In this document: piece by piece, positions 1-6,819 of the stretch
Numbering within the stretch: position 1 is the first letter of the stretch
How the letters are laid out: each line of letters starts with the position of its first letter
Assembly: GCA_002385415.1 (NCBI GenBank)
Contig: DGDL01000017.1
Location: 1-22,082, forward strand
Length of the DNA: 22,082 nucleotides
Direction of reading: 5' to 3'
Source: Clostridiales bacterium UBA3953
GTDB taxonomy: Bacteria > Bacillota > Clostridia > Oscillospirales > CAG-272
Notes under the pieces: generated by a model
Told to the model about the DNA's origin: nothing
The model's input: only the letters and a program-made list of their open reading frames with translations
Databases searched by the model: none
Position numbers and translations under genes: made by a program

Positions 1-933
1 TGTGGCCTGGAAGGCACCGGACGACTGGCAAAGGTTGGTGAGAAGCTCGGTGAAGCGTACCGCCCTGTCAAGTCCGGTGGAGGTAATGACAATGTAAGGC
101 ACGCCGTCGGCGTCAAACTCTGTAAACTTAACGCCGGCAGCCATCGCCATGCCGTCGATGCAGTCTTCAAGCGAGTAAACAAACCCGACAAAGTCGTCGG
201 CGTCAACCTGACCGTTGCCGTTGAGGTCGCTGTATGCAGCAACGGCGTGCTCGGTCAGCTTTTCAAGCGTCCATTTGCCGTCAAGCACAAGCTGATAGAG
301 GTCGGTATCCGGGAAGTAGGTCTTCCATTTGTCGTGGTTGACAAAGGTTGCATATATACCGTCGGTGTAGTTTAAAACTATATCGCCTGTTGCCCAGTAG
401 ATATAGTCTCTATATGCCATTGCGTCGATAAACTTCTTGCCCCAATACGGCTGATCGAAATCGAGATATTCCATGTTGGTAAGGTTGCGCATGTATCCGT
501 CGGTTGCAAGCGCAATTGACCAGTAGCTGTAACCGCCGTACACATCATAGTCGTCACTTCCTGCGGTTACGCTGTTTCTAATCTGTGTGGCAGCCTCGCC
601 CCACTCGGTATAAAACTGTGGTGCAAGCTTGTAGTTGAGCCTTTCCTCTATTTTGACGTTACGGTTATATACCGCGGTATCGACGACGTCGATAGCCTCC
701 TCTACAGATTCAAACGACTCCTGGTCGTTTGTGATGAGCCTGATCTCGCGTCCTTCCAAATTGATATCTTCAGGAAGGTTGTCAAGCCATTTCTTTTCGG
801 TTTCGGACGTGGCTTCGGTTACATTTGCCGTTTTGCCGGTGTCCGCGGAATTATTCGCGCAAGACGCAAATGTGGTTACCGCGATTGCGGCGAGCAACAC
901 ACAAGCGACAGAGCGAATGAATTCTTTGCTCAT
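1..933 (-). CDS. Extracellular solute-binding lipoprotein, 3' end outside the window
   Basis: I translated this gene from the minus strand. It opens at ATG 933-931 and stays open for 311 codons to the window edge without a stop, so the carboxyl end is missing. A GGAGG SD lies at 945-949. Residues 1-24 form a signal peptide (MSKEF, then a hydrophobic run) ending in FASC, so Cys25 is the likely lipid-modified residue. A Ser/Thr/Glu-rich spacer of about 20 residues follows. The remainder, with Trp/Tyr-rich stretches such as YGGYSYWS, resembles large sugar- or peptide-binding proteins of ABC importers in Clostridia. Residues 236-247 match a calcium-binding EF-hand loop (DLNGNGQVDADD), a loop also seen in dockerins. 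The expected role is ligand capture outside the membrane. The ligand is unknown, and permease genes would lie to the left. Confident in lipoprotein, moderately confident in solute binding. Confidence 0.8.
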   Translation of the reverse strand, partial: MSKEFIRSVACVLLAAIAVTTFASCANNSADTGKTANVTEATSETEKKWLDNLPEDINLEGREIRLITNDQESFESVEEAIDVVDTAVYNRNVKIEERLNYKLAPQFYTEWGEAATQIRNSVTAGSDDYDVYGGYSYWSIALATDGYMRNLTNMEYLDFDQPYWGKKFIDAMAYRDYIYWATGDIVLNYTDGIYATFVNHDKWKTYFPDTDLYQLVLDGKWTLEKLTEHAVAAYSDLNGNGQVDADDFVGFVYSLEDCIDGMAMAAGVKFTEFDADGVPYIVITSTGLDRAVRFTELLTNLCQSSGAFQAT

Positions 934-967
934 TGCTAGTTTTTCCTCCGATAAATTTGATAATGAT

Positions 968-996
968 ATTATAATACATTTTGTGAAAATCTGCAA
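968..996 (-). promoter_or_regulatory. Sigma-A promoter of the solute-binding lipoprotein
   Basis: Read on the minus strand, TTGCAG (991-996) and TATAAT (968-973) are separated by 17 bases. This would start transcription near 961 and leave a leader of about 30 bases before the ATG at 933. Surrounding DNA is AT-rich. Confidence 0.6.
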
Positions 997-1112
997 TACT
1001 GCAAATCACTTTTTAAAATATTGTTAACAAACTATTTATTTTGTAAATTAATTGATAATTATATATGTAGTCATCCGCATTACAATTTTAGGGATTGCTT
1101 ATAAAATTTATA

Positions 1113-1121
1113 TGGTATAGA
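1113..1121 (+). promoter_or_regulatory. Possible extended -10 promoter of the Asn-rich small protein
   Basis: TGG followed by TATAGA (1116-1121) gives an extended -10 element about 40 bases before the SD of the gene at 1163. There is no good -35 at normal spacing (TTGCTT is only 15 bases away). The rest of the 934-1162 intergenic stretch is AT-rich and holds only this site and the divergent promoter. Confidence 0.35.
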
Positions 1122-1162
1122 CCGAGTCGTGCTGAGCTAAACTAATCGTGAGGTGATAAGCC

Positions 1163-1432
1163 ATGGCCAAAAAAGGCATGAAGCGGCCGGATGTCCGAGA
1201 TACACACGGCTCCGAAAACAAACAGGCCAAACAAAAACGCGCCGAGACCGCGTCAATACCGGAAGCGCTCAATATTTTCGACAACAAAAACAACAATCCC
1301 GCACAAAACAATCGCAACAACGCCGAAAACAGATACAATCAGGCAGAAGATAAATCAAACAACGCTCGCAACGCAAAGCACAACGAGCCGCAGGAAAATA
1401 AAGGCCAAACTTGGAACAATCAATATAAATAA
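1163..1432 (+). CDS. Small Asn-rich, probably disordered protein of unknown function
   Basis: This is an 89-residue protein starting at ATG 1163 behind a strong SD (GAGGTGAT at 1150-1157, good spacing), which makes the start convincing. I do not recognise the family. Residues 1-36 are basic (MAKKGMKRPD at the start, then a Lys/Gln/Arg-rich stretch). From about residue 37 the chain is dominated by Asn, Gln, Lys, Glu and Ala, with 19 Asn in total. It has almost no hydrophobic residues beyond one short patch near residues 32-39, no cysteine, no signal peptide and no membrane segment, so it is likely unstructured and cytosolic. It stands alone: divergent from the lipoprotein gene and closed by tandem terminators. 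A nucleic-acid-binding or spore-core-type role would fit a basic soluble small protein, but nothing in the sequence proves it. Confidence 0.65.
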   Translation: MAKKGMKRPDVRDTHGSENKQAKQKRAETASIPEALNIFDNKNNNPAQNNRNNAENRYNQAEDKSNNARNAKHNEPQENKGQTWNNQYK

Positions 1433-1521
1433 GACAAGATCAGGCAAAACAGCATGCCAAGCGACCGCTGCTAAATAAGCTGCGGCATAGATAAGCTAAG
1501 CCATATATCCTGCATCCTTCG

Positions 1522-1554
1522 ATACGCCCGCTCGCCGGGCGTATTTTGATTTTC
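1522..1554 (+). terminator. Rho-independent terminator, first of two
   Basis: A perfect 9-bp stem (ATACGCCCG at 1522-1530 with CGGGCGTAT at 1536-1544) and a 5-base loop are followed by TTTGATTTT. It is about 90 bases past the stop of the Asn-rich protein gene. Confidence 0.75.
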
Positions 1555-1575
1555 TGCGCAGGCGATTGCCCGCGT

Positions 1576-1608
1576 CCGGCGTATCCCGTACGCCGGGGTG
1601 TTTTATTT
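1576..1608 (+). terminator. Rho-independent terminator, second of two
   Basis: An 8-bp stem (CCGGCGTA at 1576-1583 with TACGCCGG at 1589-1596) and a 5-base loop are followed by GGTGTTTTATTT. It backs up the hairpin at 1522, or ends a separate short transcript. Confidence 0.6.
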
Positions 1609-1769
1609 ACCGGGGCTGCCGATGAAGACGCACTCGTGAGCAAAGCCGCTTATGCGCATGCTTATGTGCTTTCTGTGTCCGCCCGCCGGCGTGAAGTCAT
1701 ACCAAGCGTTAAAAGTGACAGTTGCAACCACGTTACCTAAATATTTTGGCAAAGGTTTTCATCTATGCC

Positions 1770-1798
1770 TTGAAAAAAGTATAAATATATTGTACAAT
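1770..1798 (+). promoter_or_regulatory. Sigma-A promoter of the oxidoreductase operon
   Basis: TTGAAA (1770-1775) and TACAAT (1793-1798) are separated by 17 AT-rich bases. The predicted start is near 1805, giving a short leader with a GGGGGG SD (1820-1825) before the ATG at 1834. Confidence 0.7.
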
Positions 1799-1833
1799 AC
1801 AGCAGGCAAACAAAATTTTGGGGGGTAAAATCC

Positions 1834-2997
1834 ATGGACAAGGTTAGATACGGCGTTATCGGTATCGGCAACATGGGAACGGGACATGTTGGCTGGCTCG
1901 GAAACGGCGAAATCGAGGGCGCTGTCCTGACAGCCGTTTGCGACATCAAACCGTCGCGGCTCGAGTGGGCGCGCGCCAACACCAAAGACGTCGCCTGCTT
2001 TGAGAATTATCAGGACCTTCTCGACAGCGGTCTTTGCGACGCGGTTTTGATCGCCACACCACACTATCACCATCCCATTATTGGCATCGACGCTTTCAAG
2101 CGCGGGATTGCCGTCCTTTCCGAAAAGCCCGTCGGCGTTTACGTCAAAAAAGTGCGCGAGTTCATCGACGCGGCCGACGAGAGCGGATGCGCTTTCGGCG
2201 TGATGTACAACCAGCGCACAAGCCCGCAGTATCAGAAAATACGCGAGATTGTTCAGTCGGGCGCGCTCGGTCAGCTCAAGCGCTGCGTATGGATTATCAC
2301 CGAATGGTATCGCACCCAGTCATATTATGACAGCGGCGCATGGCGTGCCACCTGGGCGGGCGAAGGCGGCGGGGTGCTGCTCAACCAGGCACCTCACAAC
2401 CTCGACCTTTGGCAGTGGATATTCGGCATGCCGACCCGAATCCGCGCATTCTGCTCGTTCGGCAAGTACCACAATATTGAGGTAGAGGACGACGTCACCG
2501 CTTATGCCGAATATCCCGACGGCTCGACCGGCGTTTTCATCACCACGACCGGCGAATATCCCGGCACCAACCGGCTTGAGATTACCGGCAGCCGCGGCAA
2601 AATTGTATACGAAGGCGGCAAAATATCCTACTGGAAGCTTGCCGTCGACGAACGCGAAAACACCTTCAAATCCGATAAGGGATTTGACAGGATAGACTAT
2701 GAGCTTATCGACCTCACCCAGCCGGGCGGACACGGCACACAGCACAAGGGCATTTTGCAGAACTTCACCAACCACATCCTCCACGGCGAGCCCCTGCTCT
2801 GCGACGGGCGGGACGGCATCAAAATGGTTGCGCTTGCAAACGCAATGATGCTCTCTACCTGGAAAGAAGATTGGGTAGAAGTCGAAAATGACGGCGAGGA
2901 GTTCTACCAGTATCTGCGCGAAAAGATTGCGACCTCGACCGTGAAAAAAGAAGGTGTGGAGGCTGTTGCTGACCTGACCGACTCTTTCGGCACCTAA
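1834..2997 (+). CDS. Gfo/Idh/MocA-family NAD(P)-dependent oxidoreductase
   Basis: This 387-residue protein has the usual length for the family, which oxidises or reduces sugars, inositols and related polyols with NAD(P). The amino half is a Rossmann domain: GVIGIGNMG at residues 7-15 is the dinucleotide-binding loop and ATPHYHH (74-80) ends the fourth strand region. EKP at 97-99 carries the conserved catalytic lysine Lys98. The carboxyl half has the substrate-domain signature GGGVLLNQAPHNLDLWQW (178-195) with the typical His188 and Asp191. No signal peptide, so cytosolic. ATG 1834 follows a G-rich SD and a good promoter. The stop is one base before the next ATG, so translation is probably coupled. 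The substrate cannot be named; neighbours (VOC and LsrG-like enzymes) suggest oxidation of a sugar derivative. Confidence 0.93.
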   Translation: MDKVRYGVIGIGNMGTGHVGWLGNGEIEGAVLTAVCDIKPSRLEWARANTKDVACFENYQDLLDSGLCDAVLIATPHYHHPIIGIDAFKRGIAVLSEKPVGVYVKKVREFIDAADESGCAFGVMYNQRTSPQYQKIREIVQSGALGQLKRCVWIITEWYRTQSYYDSGAWRATWAGEGGGVLLNQAPHNLDLWQWIFGMPTRIRAFCSFGKYHNIEVEDDVTAYAEYPDGSTGVFITTTGEYPGTNRLEITGSRGKIVYEGGKISYWKLAVDERENTFKSDKGFDRIDYELIDLTQPGGHGTQHKGILQNFTNHILHGEPLLCDGRDGIKMVALANAMMLSTWKEDWVEVENDGEEFYQYLREKIATSTVKKEGVEAVADLTDSFGT

Positions 2998-2998
2998 T

Positions 2999-4186
2999 AT
3001 GCCGACCTGGCCGGTGAAAAGGCTTTCATACAGTGATTTTCTTACATACCTGTCTCTGATTTTGATGGCAGGTACGCTTGCAGCAGCTGTAGCTAAATGC
3101 GTTTTTATTTTTCCGCCGTATATGCTGTCACCGGCACCGTCGGCAGACAAGACAGGCGCGCTTGACAGCCTGATAGTGCCCTCCGTCGCGTCGGGAATAT
3201 GCGTGCTGCTCAGTTGCGGGCGCGACCTGCGTTTTGGCATGGCACGAGCGCTGCCGCTTGCGCTTTGCGCTTTGACCGTTGCGGCGGGGGCGGCAGCGCT
3301 CAAGCTGGGAAACACTTACGACGCACTGAATTATGTGCCCCCCGCCGTGTTTTTCGCGGCATTTGCGGCGATTGCAACAGTCGCACGGGTGCTGATATTC
3401 CGGCGCGGTACGGGCGCACGCAAAGGCTTTATCGCGGCGGTTGTTTGCGCGCTGCCGGCAGCGCTTATATCGCTCGGCGCGATAGCGGCAGTACTTTCCG
3501 GGCACAAGCTGATTGCAACGCTGGTGCTTCTTTTTCTGCCGGTTCCCTTCTGTGCGGCATCGGCGCTTGCCTGCGCTGCAGCGGTCTCAAGACGCTCTGC
3601 AATTATGCTCATGTGCCTGCCTCTGCCGGTCTGCATTTTCTGCGCGACCAGAACGCTTAACTTCGGCGGTGCATACGGCGCCGCGACTGTACTGTCCGTT
3701 ATTTTTACCGCTGCCGCGGCAGCATCGGTTGCCGAGGACGTGCGAAAAACAAGAAAGCTTATAAAGGGAGACACTGCAATGGCAAACAAGGTTATTTCCG
3801 GAATGGGATTCCATCACATCGCGCTCAAGGCACACAATTTCGAAGAGTCCTTAAAATTCTATACCGAAGGCCTCGGCATGAAGCCGCTTGCCGGCTGGGG
3901 CGAGGGCGACGGCCGTATCCAGATGCTTGACATCGGCGACGGCACTATCCTTGAGCTGTTTGCCGGCGGCAGCGAGCATGCCGAAACCGGCCGCTACATC
4001 CATCTCGCATTCTGCTGCGACGACGTTGACGCGGCGTTTGCGGCAGCGGTCAAAGCCGGTGCGAAGGTCAAAACCGAGCCGGCCACCGTACCGCTTGACT
4101 CGAAGCCCCAACCCATGACCCTGCGTGTTGCATTTGTCTATGGCCCGTCGGGCGAAGAACTCGAATTTTTCAAAGTGGTTGAGTAA
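2999..4186 (+). CDS. Multi-pass membrane domain running in frame into a VOC domain
   Basis: A single 395-codon reading frame. Residues 1-250 are very hydrophobic, with roughly seven or eight membrane segments (near 14-36, 58-73, 84-103, 113-134, 143-166, 170-196, 200-216, 227-245) and Arg/Lys-rich turns; I do not recognise this part. Residues 261-395 are a glyoxalase/VOC domain, listed separately because it has its own SD and ATG. The start at 2999 follows the previous stop as TAA-T-ATG, the same junction seen at 4184-4190. It lacks a clear SD, so coupled translation is likely. A membrane-VOC fusion is unusual. Alternatives are two proteins from one frame, or a lost stop: shifting the frame by one base at the A-run near 3745 would end the membrane protein at the TAA in CTTATAAAGG (about 3760). 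Confidence 0.6.
   Translation: MPTWPVKRLSYSDFLTYLSLILMAGTLAAAVAKCVFIFPPYMLSPAPSADKTGALDSLIVPSVASGICVLLSCGRDLRFGMARALPLALCALTVAAGAAALKLGNTYDALNYVPPAVFFAAFAAIATVARVLIFRRGTGARKGFIAAVVCALPAALISLGAIAAVLSGHKLIATLVLLFLPVPFCAASALACAAAVSRRSAIMLMCLPLPVCIFCATRTLNFGGAYGAATVLSVIFTAAAAASVAEDVRKTRKLIKGDTAMANKVISGMGFHHIALKAHNFEESLKFYTEGLGMKPLAGWGEGDGRIQMLDIGDGTILELFAGGSEHAETGRYIHLAFCCDDVDAAFAAAVKAGAKVKTEPATVPLDSKPQPMTLRVAFVYGPSGEELEFFKVVE
3779..4186 (+). CDS. VOC/glyoxalase-fold metalloprotein from an internal start
   Basis: From ATG 3779 this is a complete 135-residue VOC protein, the usual size for a stand-alone family member. AAAGGGAG at 3763-3770 is a strong SD eight bases ahead, which favours a free product. 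VOC proteins are dimers of paired beta-alpha-beta-beta-beta units with a divalent metal. The expected ligand positions are visible: His13 in FHHIAL, Glu59 in TILELF, His75 in YIHLAF and Glu129 in EELEFF. FYTEGLGM and FVYGPSGEELEF are typical of lactoylglutathione-lyase-like and epimerase-like members. The reaction (isomerase, lyase or dioxygenase) cannot be fixed from sequence. It sits between the oxidoreductase and the LsrG-like enzyme, so a shared catabolic route is plausible. The same frame is open upstream into a membrane domain, so a fused form is also possible. Confidence 0.85.
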   Translation: MANKVISGMGFHHIALKAHNFEESLKFYTEGLGMKPLAGWGEGDGRIQMLDIGDGTILELFAGGSEHAETGRYIHLAFCCDDVDAAFAAAVKAGAKVKTEPATVPLDSKPQPMTLRVAFVYGPSGEELEFFKVVE

Positions 4187-4187
4187 T

Positions 4188-4481
4188 ATGGTCGTAAATA
4201 TTGTTACCGTCACTGTCAAGCCCGAGATGCGCGAAGCGTTTGAAAAAGTCACGCTTTACAATCACGAGAACACGCGCCGCGAACCGGGCAACATCAGATT
4301 TGACGTGCTGCACAGCTCGACCGACCCGAACACATACATCCTGTATGAGGTATTCAAAGATCAGGACGCAGTCGAATACCACAAAACGACCGAACACTAT
4401 AAGCGCTGGGCGGCAGAGATGGAGCACTGCATGGCAGCTCCCCGCACAAAAGAGAGCTGCACGGTGCTTGCGTTTGACTAA
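4188..4481 (+). CDS. Antibiotic-biosynthesis-monooxygenase (ABM) domain protein, LsrG-like
   Basis: This is a 97-residue protein. I place the start at ATG 4188, one base after the VOC stop, because family similarity begins at MVVNIVTVTV. An upstream ATG at 4125 would only add residues read from inside the VOC gene. The single ABM ferredoxin-like domain shows REPGNIRFDVL (about 32-42), YILYEVFKDQDAVEYHKTTEHY (residues 50-71, with the family His at 65) and a closing strand. The pattern closely follows LsrG, the enzyme acting on phosphorylated autoinducer-2 in enterics, and YgiN-type quinol monooxygenases. These are small cytosolic cofactor-free dimers. No other lsr genes are present, so an autoinducer role is not supported; processing of a reactive sugar-derived intermediate with the two preceding enzymes is a better guess. 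Confidence 0.88.
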   Translation: MVVNIVTVTVKPEMREAFEKVTLYNHENTRREPGNIRFDVLHSSTDPNTYILYEVFKDQDAVEYHKTTEHYKRWAAEMEHCMAAPRTKESCTVLAFD

Positions 4482-4543
4482 ACAGCGCAGCTGCACATAC
4501 ACTTGCGGCAGCTAACTGCACAAATCACAGAACAACTTGCAAT

Positions 4544-4602
4544 CGAAGGTACGGGGCGGACGGCAAATCGCACAGAGGTTTGCCGGCATGCCCCGCCCTT
4601 CG
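4544..4602 (+). other. Three-helix hairpin directly upstream of rsmI
   Basis: Three nested pairings stack into one long imperfect hairpin: CGAAGG (4544-4549) with CCTTCG (4597-4602), CGGGGC (4552-4557) with GCCCCG (4590-4595), and CGGCAAA (4561-4567) with TTTGCCG (4579-4585), with an 11-base loop. It ends four bases before the rsmI SD and has no following T-run, so it is not a simple terminator. It may be a leader structure, a processing site or a dispersed repeat. Confidence 0.55.
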
Positions 4603-4621
4603 CGTCAAAGGGAGAATGACT

Positions 4622-5512
4622 ATGCCGGGAAAGCTATATGTCGTGGCGACGCCGATTGGCAATCTTGAAGATATAACCGAGCGCGCGCGCCGGACACTCG
4701 AGGAAGTCGACATCATCGCAGCGGAGGACACGCGCAGCACTAAAAAGCTGCTCTCGCTGCTCGGATTGCGAGGCCGCACTGTCTCAAACCACAAATTCAA
4801 CGAACGCGAACAGGCCGATGCGCTTGCCGCCGAGCTGCTTGCGGGCAAAAACATCGCGTTGGTATCCGATGCTGGCACGCCCTGTATCTCCGACCCGGGC
4901 TGGGCACTCGTATCCGCCGCGGTGCGCAATGGAATTGAGGTAATCGGAGTGTGCGGGCCGTCGGCACCGATAACCGCGCTTTCGGTGTCGGGGTTCGAGC
5001 CGACCTCGTTTGCCTTCTACGGCTTTTTCCCGCGCGAGCAGGGCGAGGCTTTGCGATTTATAAATAGGCTTGCGGGCGCGGATATAAGGGTGTCCGTATG
5101 CTTTGAGTCGCCGATGCGCATGAAAAAGACGCTGAGCTTGCTCTCGGAGCATCTGCCACGAGCAGAGCTTTGCCTGTGCAACGACCTTACAAAGCTGCAC
5201 GAGCGCATTTACCGCGGCTCGCCCGCCTCGGTGCTTGCCGAGCTTGAGGCAAATCCCGCAGCCGAAAAGGGTGAGTACACGCTCGTCATACACCTGCCGA
5301 TCGATGAAGCTGTACCGGAAGATGAGGCAGACAAAATATCGCCCGAGGCATTGCTTGTCGACAGCTTGGTCAAAAACGGCGGCACGCTGCGCGACGCTGT
5401 CGCCGACGTGCACAAGCGGCTTGGCGACGAATACTCGAAAAACGAGCTTTACTCGGCGTCGCTGCGGTTAAAGGAGCTGCTTGGCGAGCTTTCAGGTGAC
5501 GCCGGCAGATGA
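4622..5512 (+). CDS. rsmI: 16S rRNA (cytidine1402-2'-O)-methyltransferase RsmI
   Basis: RsmI methylates the ribose of C1402 in the decoding centre of 16S rRNA using S-adenosylmethionine. The 296-residue protein is near the usual length. Hallmarks of the tetrapyrrole-methylase fold are in order: LYVVATPIGNLEDIT (5-19), AAEDTRST (33-40), VSDAGTPCISDPG (81-93), GPSAPITALSVSGF (112-125) and FESPMR further on. I chose ATG 4622 because AAAGGGAG (4607-4614) is seven bases ahead; the ATG at 4616 is too close to the SD. It follows the LsrG-like gene by 140 bases with a hairpin but no clear promoter between, so it may be read with the operon upstream. It ends against a bidirectional terminator shared with the ispH-S1 block. 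Confidence 0.95.
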   Translation: MPGKLYVVATPIGNLEDITERARRTLEEVDIIAAEDTRSTKKLLSLLGLRGRTVSNHKFNEREQADALAAELLAGKNIALVSDAGTPCISDPGWALVSAAVRNGIEVIGVCGPSAPITALSVSGFEPTSFAFYGFFPREQGEALRFINRLAGADIRVSVCFESPMRMKKTLSLLSEHLPRAELCLCNDLTKLHERIYRGSPASVLAELEANPAAEKGEYTLVIHLPIDEAVPEDEADKISPEALLVDSLVKNGGTLRDAVADVHKRLGDEYSKNELYSASLRLKELLGELSGDAGR

Positions 5513-5530
5513 TTTCCAACCCACACATAA

Positions 5531-5575
5531 AAAAACGCCCGTAATCCGAGCGATTTTCGGATTACGGGCGTTTTT
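5531..5575. terminator. Bidirectional terminator between rsmI and ispH-S1
   Basis: A perfect 19-bp inverted repeat (5531-5549 with 5557-5575), AAAAACGCCCG on one side and CGGGCGTTTTT on the other, with a 7-base loop. The A/T ends give a T-run on both strands, so it can stop both convergent transcripts. Confidence 0.92.
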
Positions 5576-5592
5576 AAATGTTGGCGGAAAAA

Positions 5593-6819
5593 TCAGTTGT
5601 CGCTGTCGTCGCCGATTTCAATGTCGCTTGGGCTGTCGGTCGAATAAAAGGGCTGCGTCTCATCCTGCTCCGCTTGTTCGTACTGGTCTTCGCCCAGTGC
5701 CTGCTCTTCAAGCAATGCACGGATGGAGAGGCTGATTTTTTGATTTTCATAGTCAATGTCGATTATCTTTACATTGACGACATCGCCGACACTGACTGCA
5801 TCAGCCGGGGTGTTTACGCGATGATCGGCAAGCTGTGAAATATGAATGAGACCGTCGACGCCGGGTACAAGCTCGGCAAATGCGCCAAATGACGTGAGGC
5901 TTACAATCTTGACCTCGGCGGTGTCGCCGATTTCATATTTGGAGGTGAAGATTCTCCAGGGATTGTTCTCCTCTGTCTTATATGTTAGCGAAACGCGCTT
6001 GCGTTCGGGATCGAAATCCTTTACATAAACATCGATAACGTCGCCGACGCTGACAACTTCGGACGGATCTTTAATGCGTGTCCAGGAAAGCTCGGACGTG
6101 TGAACCATGCCGTCCACACCGCCGAGATCGACAAATGCGCCGTAGGATGTGAGTGACTTGACCTGGCCGGTGTACTTTTTGCCGACTTCTACGGTAGCCC
6201 AGAACTGTTCTTCAAGCGCTTTGCGCTCCTCGCGTTTTACCACGGCAATCGATGCAACTGCGCGGCGGCGGCGTTCGTCAAGCTCGATGATGCGGGCACG
6301 CTGCTTTGTACCGACAAGCACCGAAAGGTCGTCTCCGCGTCTGACGCCGGTCTGCGATGCGGGGACAAAAACCCTCGTTGCTCCAACGTCAAACAGCACT
6401 CCGCCCTTTATAACCTCGGTTACCTTGCCCTCGATTATGTCGTCGTTGCGGTATGCGTCCTGCACTTTTTGCCATGCCAAAACGCTGTCGGCGCGCTTTT
6501 TGGAAAGCATTGCGGTACCGTCTTTATCGCTTACATGTGTAACGACTGCCTTTATTTCGTCGCCCACTTTCAGCTCTTCGGTAATGTCATACATGGGATC
6601 ATCCGAAACTTCGGACTGCGGGATTATACCTGTAAACTTCGTTCCCAGATCCACGTGCACTTCCGCGGCTGAAACGAAGGTAATTGTTCCGCTTACAGTT
6701 TCTCCTATATTTATAGTTTTAAGTGATTCCTCAAGCATTCCCGCGAAGTCGTTTTCGTCATAGGTCTCCGCGGCGTTTGCCGCTGTTGCGGCTGTCAGGT
6801 TTTTTTCCTGCTCTGTCAT
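5593..6819 (-). CDS. Possible free S1 protein from an internal start in ispH-S1
   Basis: Met307 of the fusion (ATG 6819-6817) begins MTEQEKN, which is how a stand-alone RpsA would be expected to start. On the coding strand, GAGGAGGTC (6837-6829) precedes this ATG by nine bases, a near-perfect SD just after the IspH carboxyl end (ASTPSGIIEEVKTL). Initiation here would give a 408-residue protein with only the four S1 repeats, the usual length of clostridial RpsA. The SD and ATG are seen directly; actual use of this start is an inference. The longer fused protein is still the primary reading, as the frame has no stop between the domains. Confidence 0.5.
   Translation of the reverse strand: MTEQEKNLTAATAANAAETYDENDFAGMLEESLKTINIGETVSGTITFVSAAEVHVDLGTKFTGIIPQSEVSDDPMYDITEELKVGDEIKAVVTHVSDKDGTAMLSKKRADSVLAWQKVQDAYRNDDIIEGKVTEVIKGGVLFDVGATRVFVPASQTGVRRGDDLSVLVGTKQRARIIELDERRRRAVASIAVVKREERKALEEQFWATVEVGKKYTGQVKSLTSYGAFVDLGGVDGMVHTSELSWTRIKDPSEVVSVGDVIDVYVKDFDPERKRVSLTYKTEENNPWRIFTSKYEIGDTAEVKIVSLTSFGAFAELVPGVDGLIHISQLADHRVNTPADAVSVGDVVNVKIIDIDYENQKISLSIRALLEEQALGEDQYEQAEQDETQPFYSTDSPSDIEIGDDSDN

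Larger units (their letters stand above)
1433..1769. other. Gene-poor spacer with two hairpins
   Basis: No convincing protein gene is present: short ORFs here lack SD sites and run through the hairpins. The stretch holds two terminator-like hairpins (1522-1554 and 1576-1608), then about 160 bases without recognisable signals before the promoter at 1770. A small RNA ending at either hairpin is possible, but I see no promoter for one. Confidence 0.5.

Noticed and set aside
1546..1740. Small open frame downstream of the Asn-rich gene
   Set aside because: No SD, and it runs through two terminator hairpins.
2320..3315. A 331-codon antisense frame across the oxidoreductase and membrane-domain genes
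   Set aside because: It crosses two sense genes and shows no motif or SD.
4125..4187. Earlier ATG (4125) for the LsrG-like gene
   Set aside because: The added residues are read from within the VOC gene; family similarity begins at ATG 4188.
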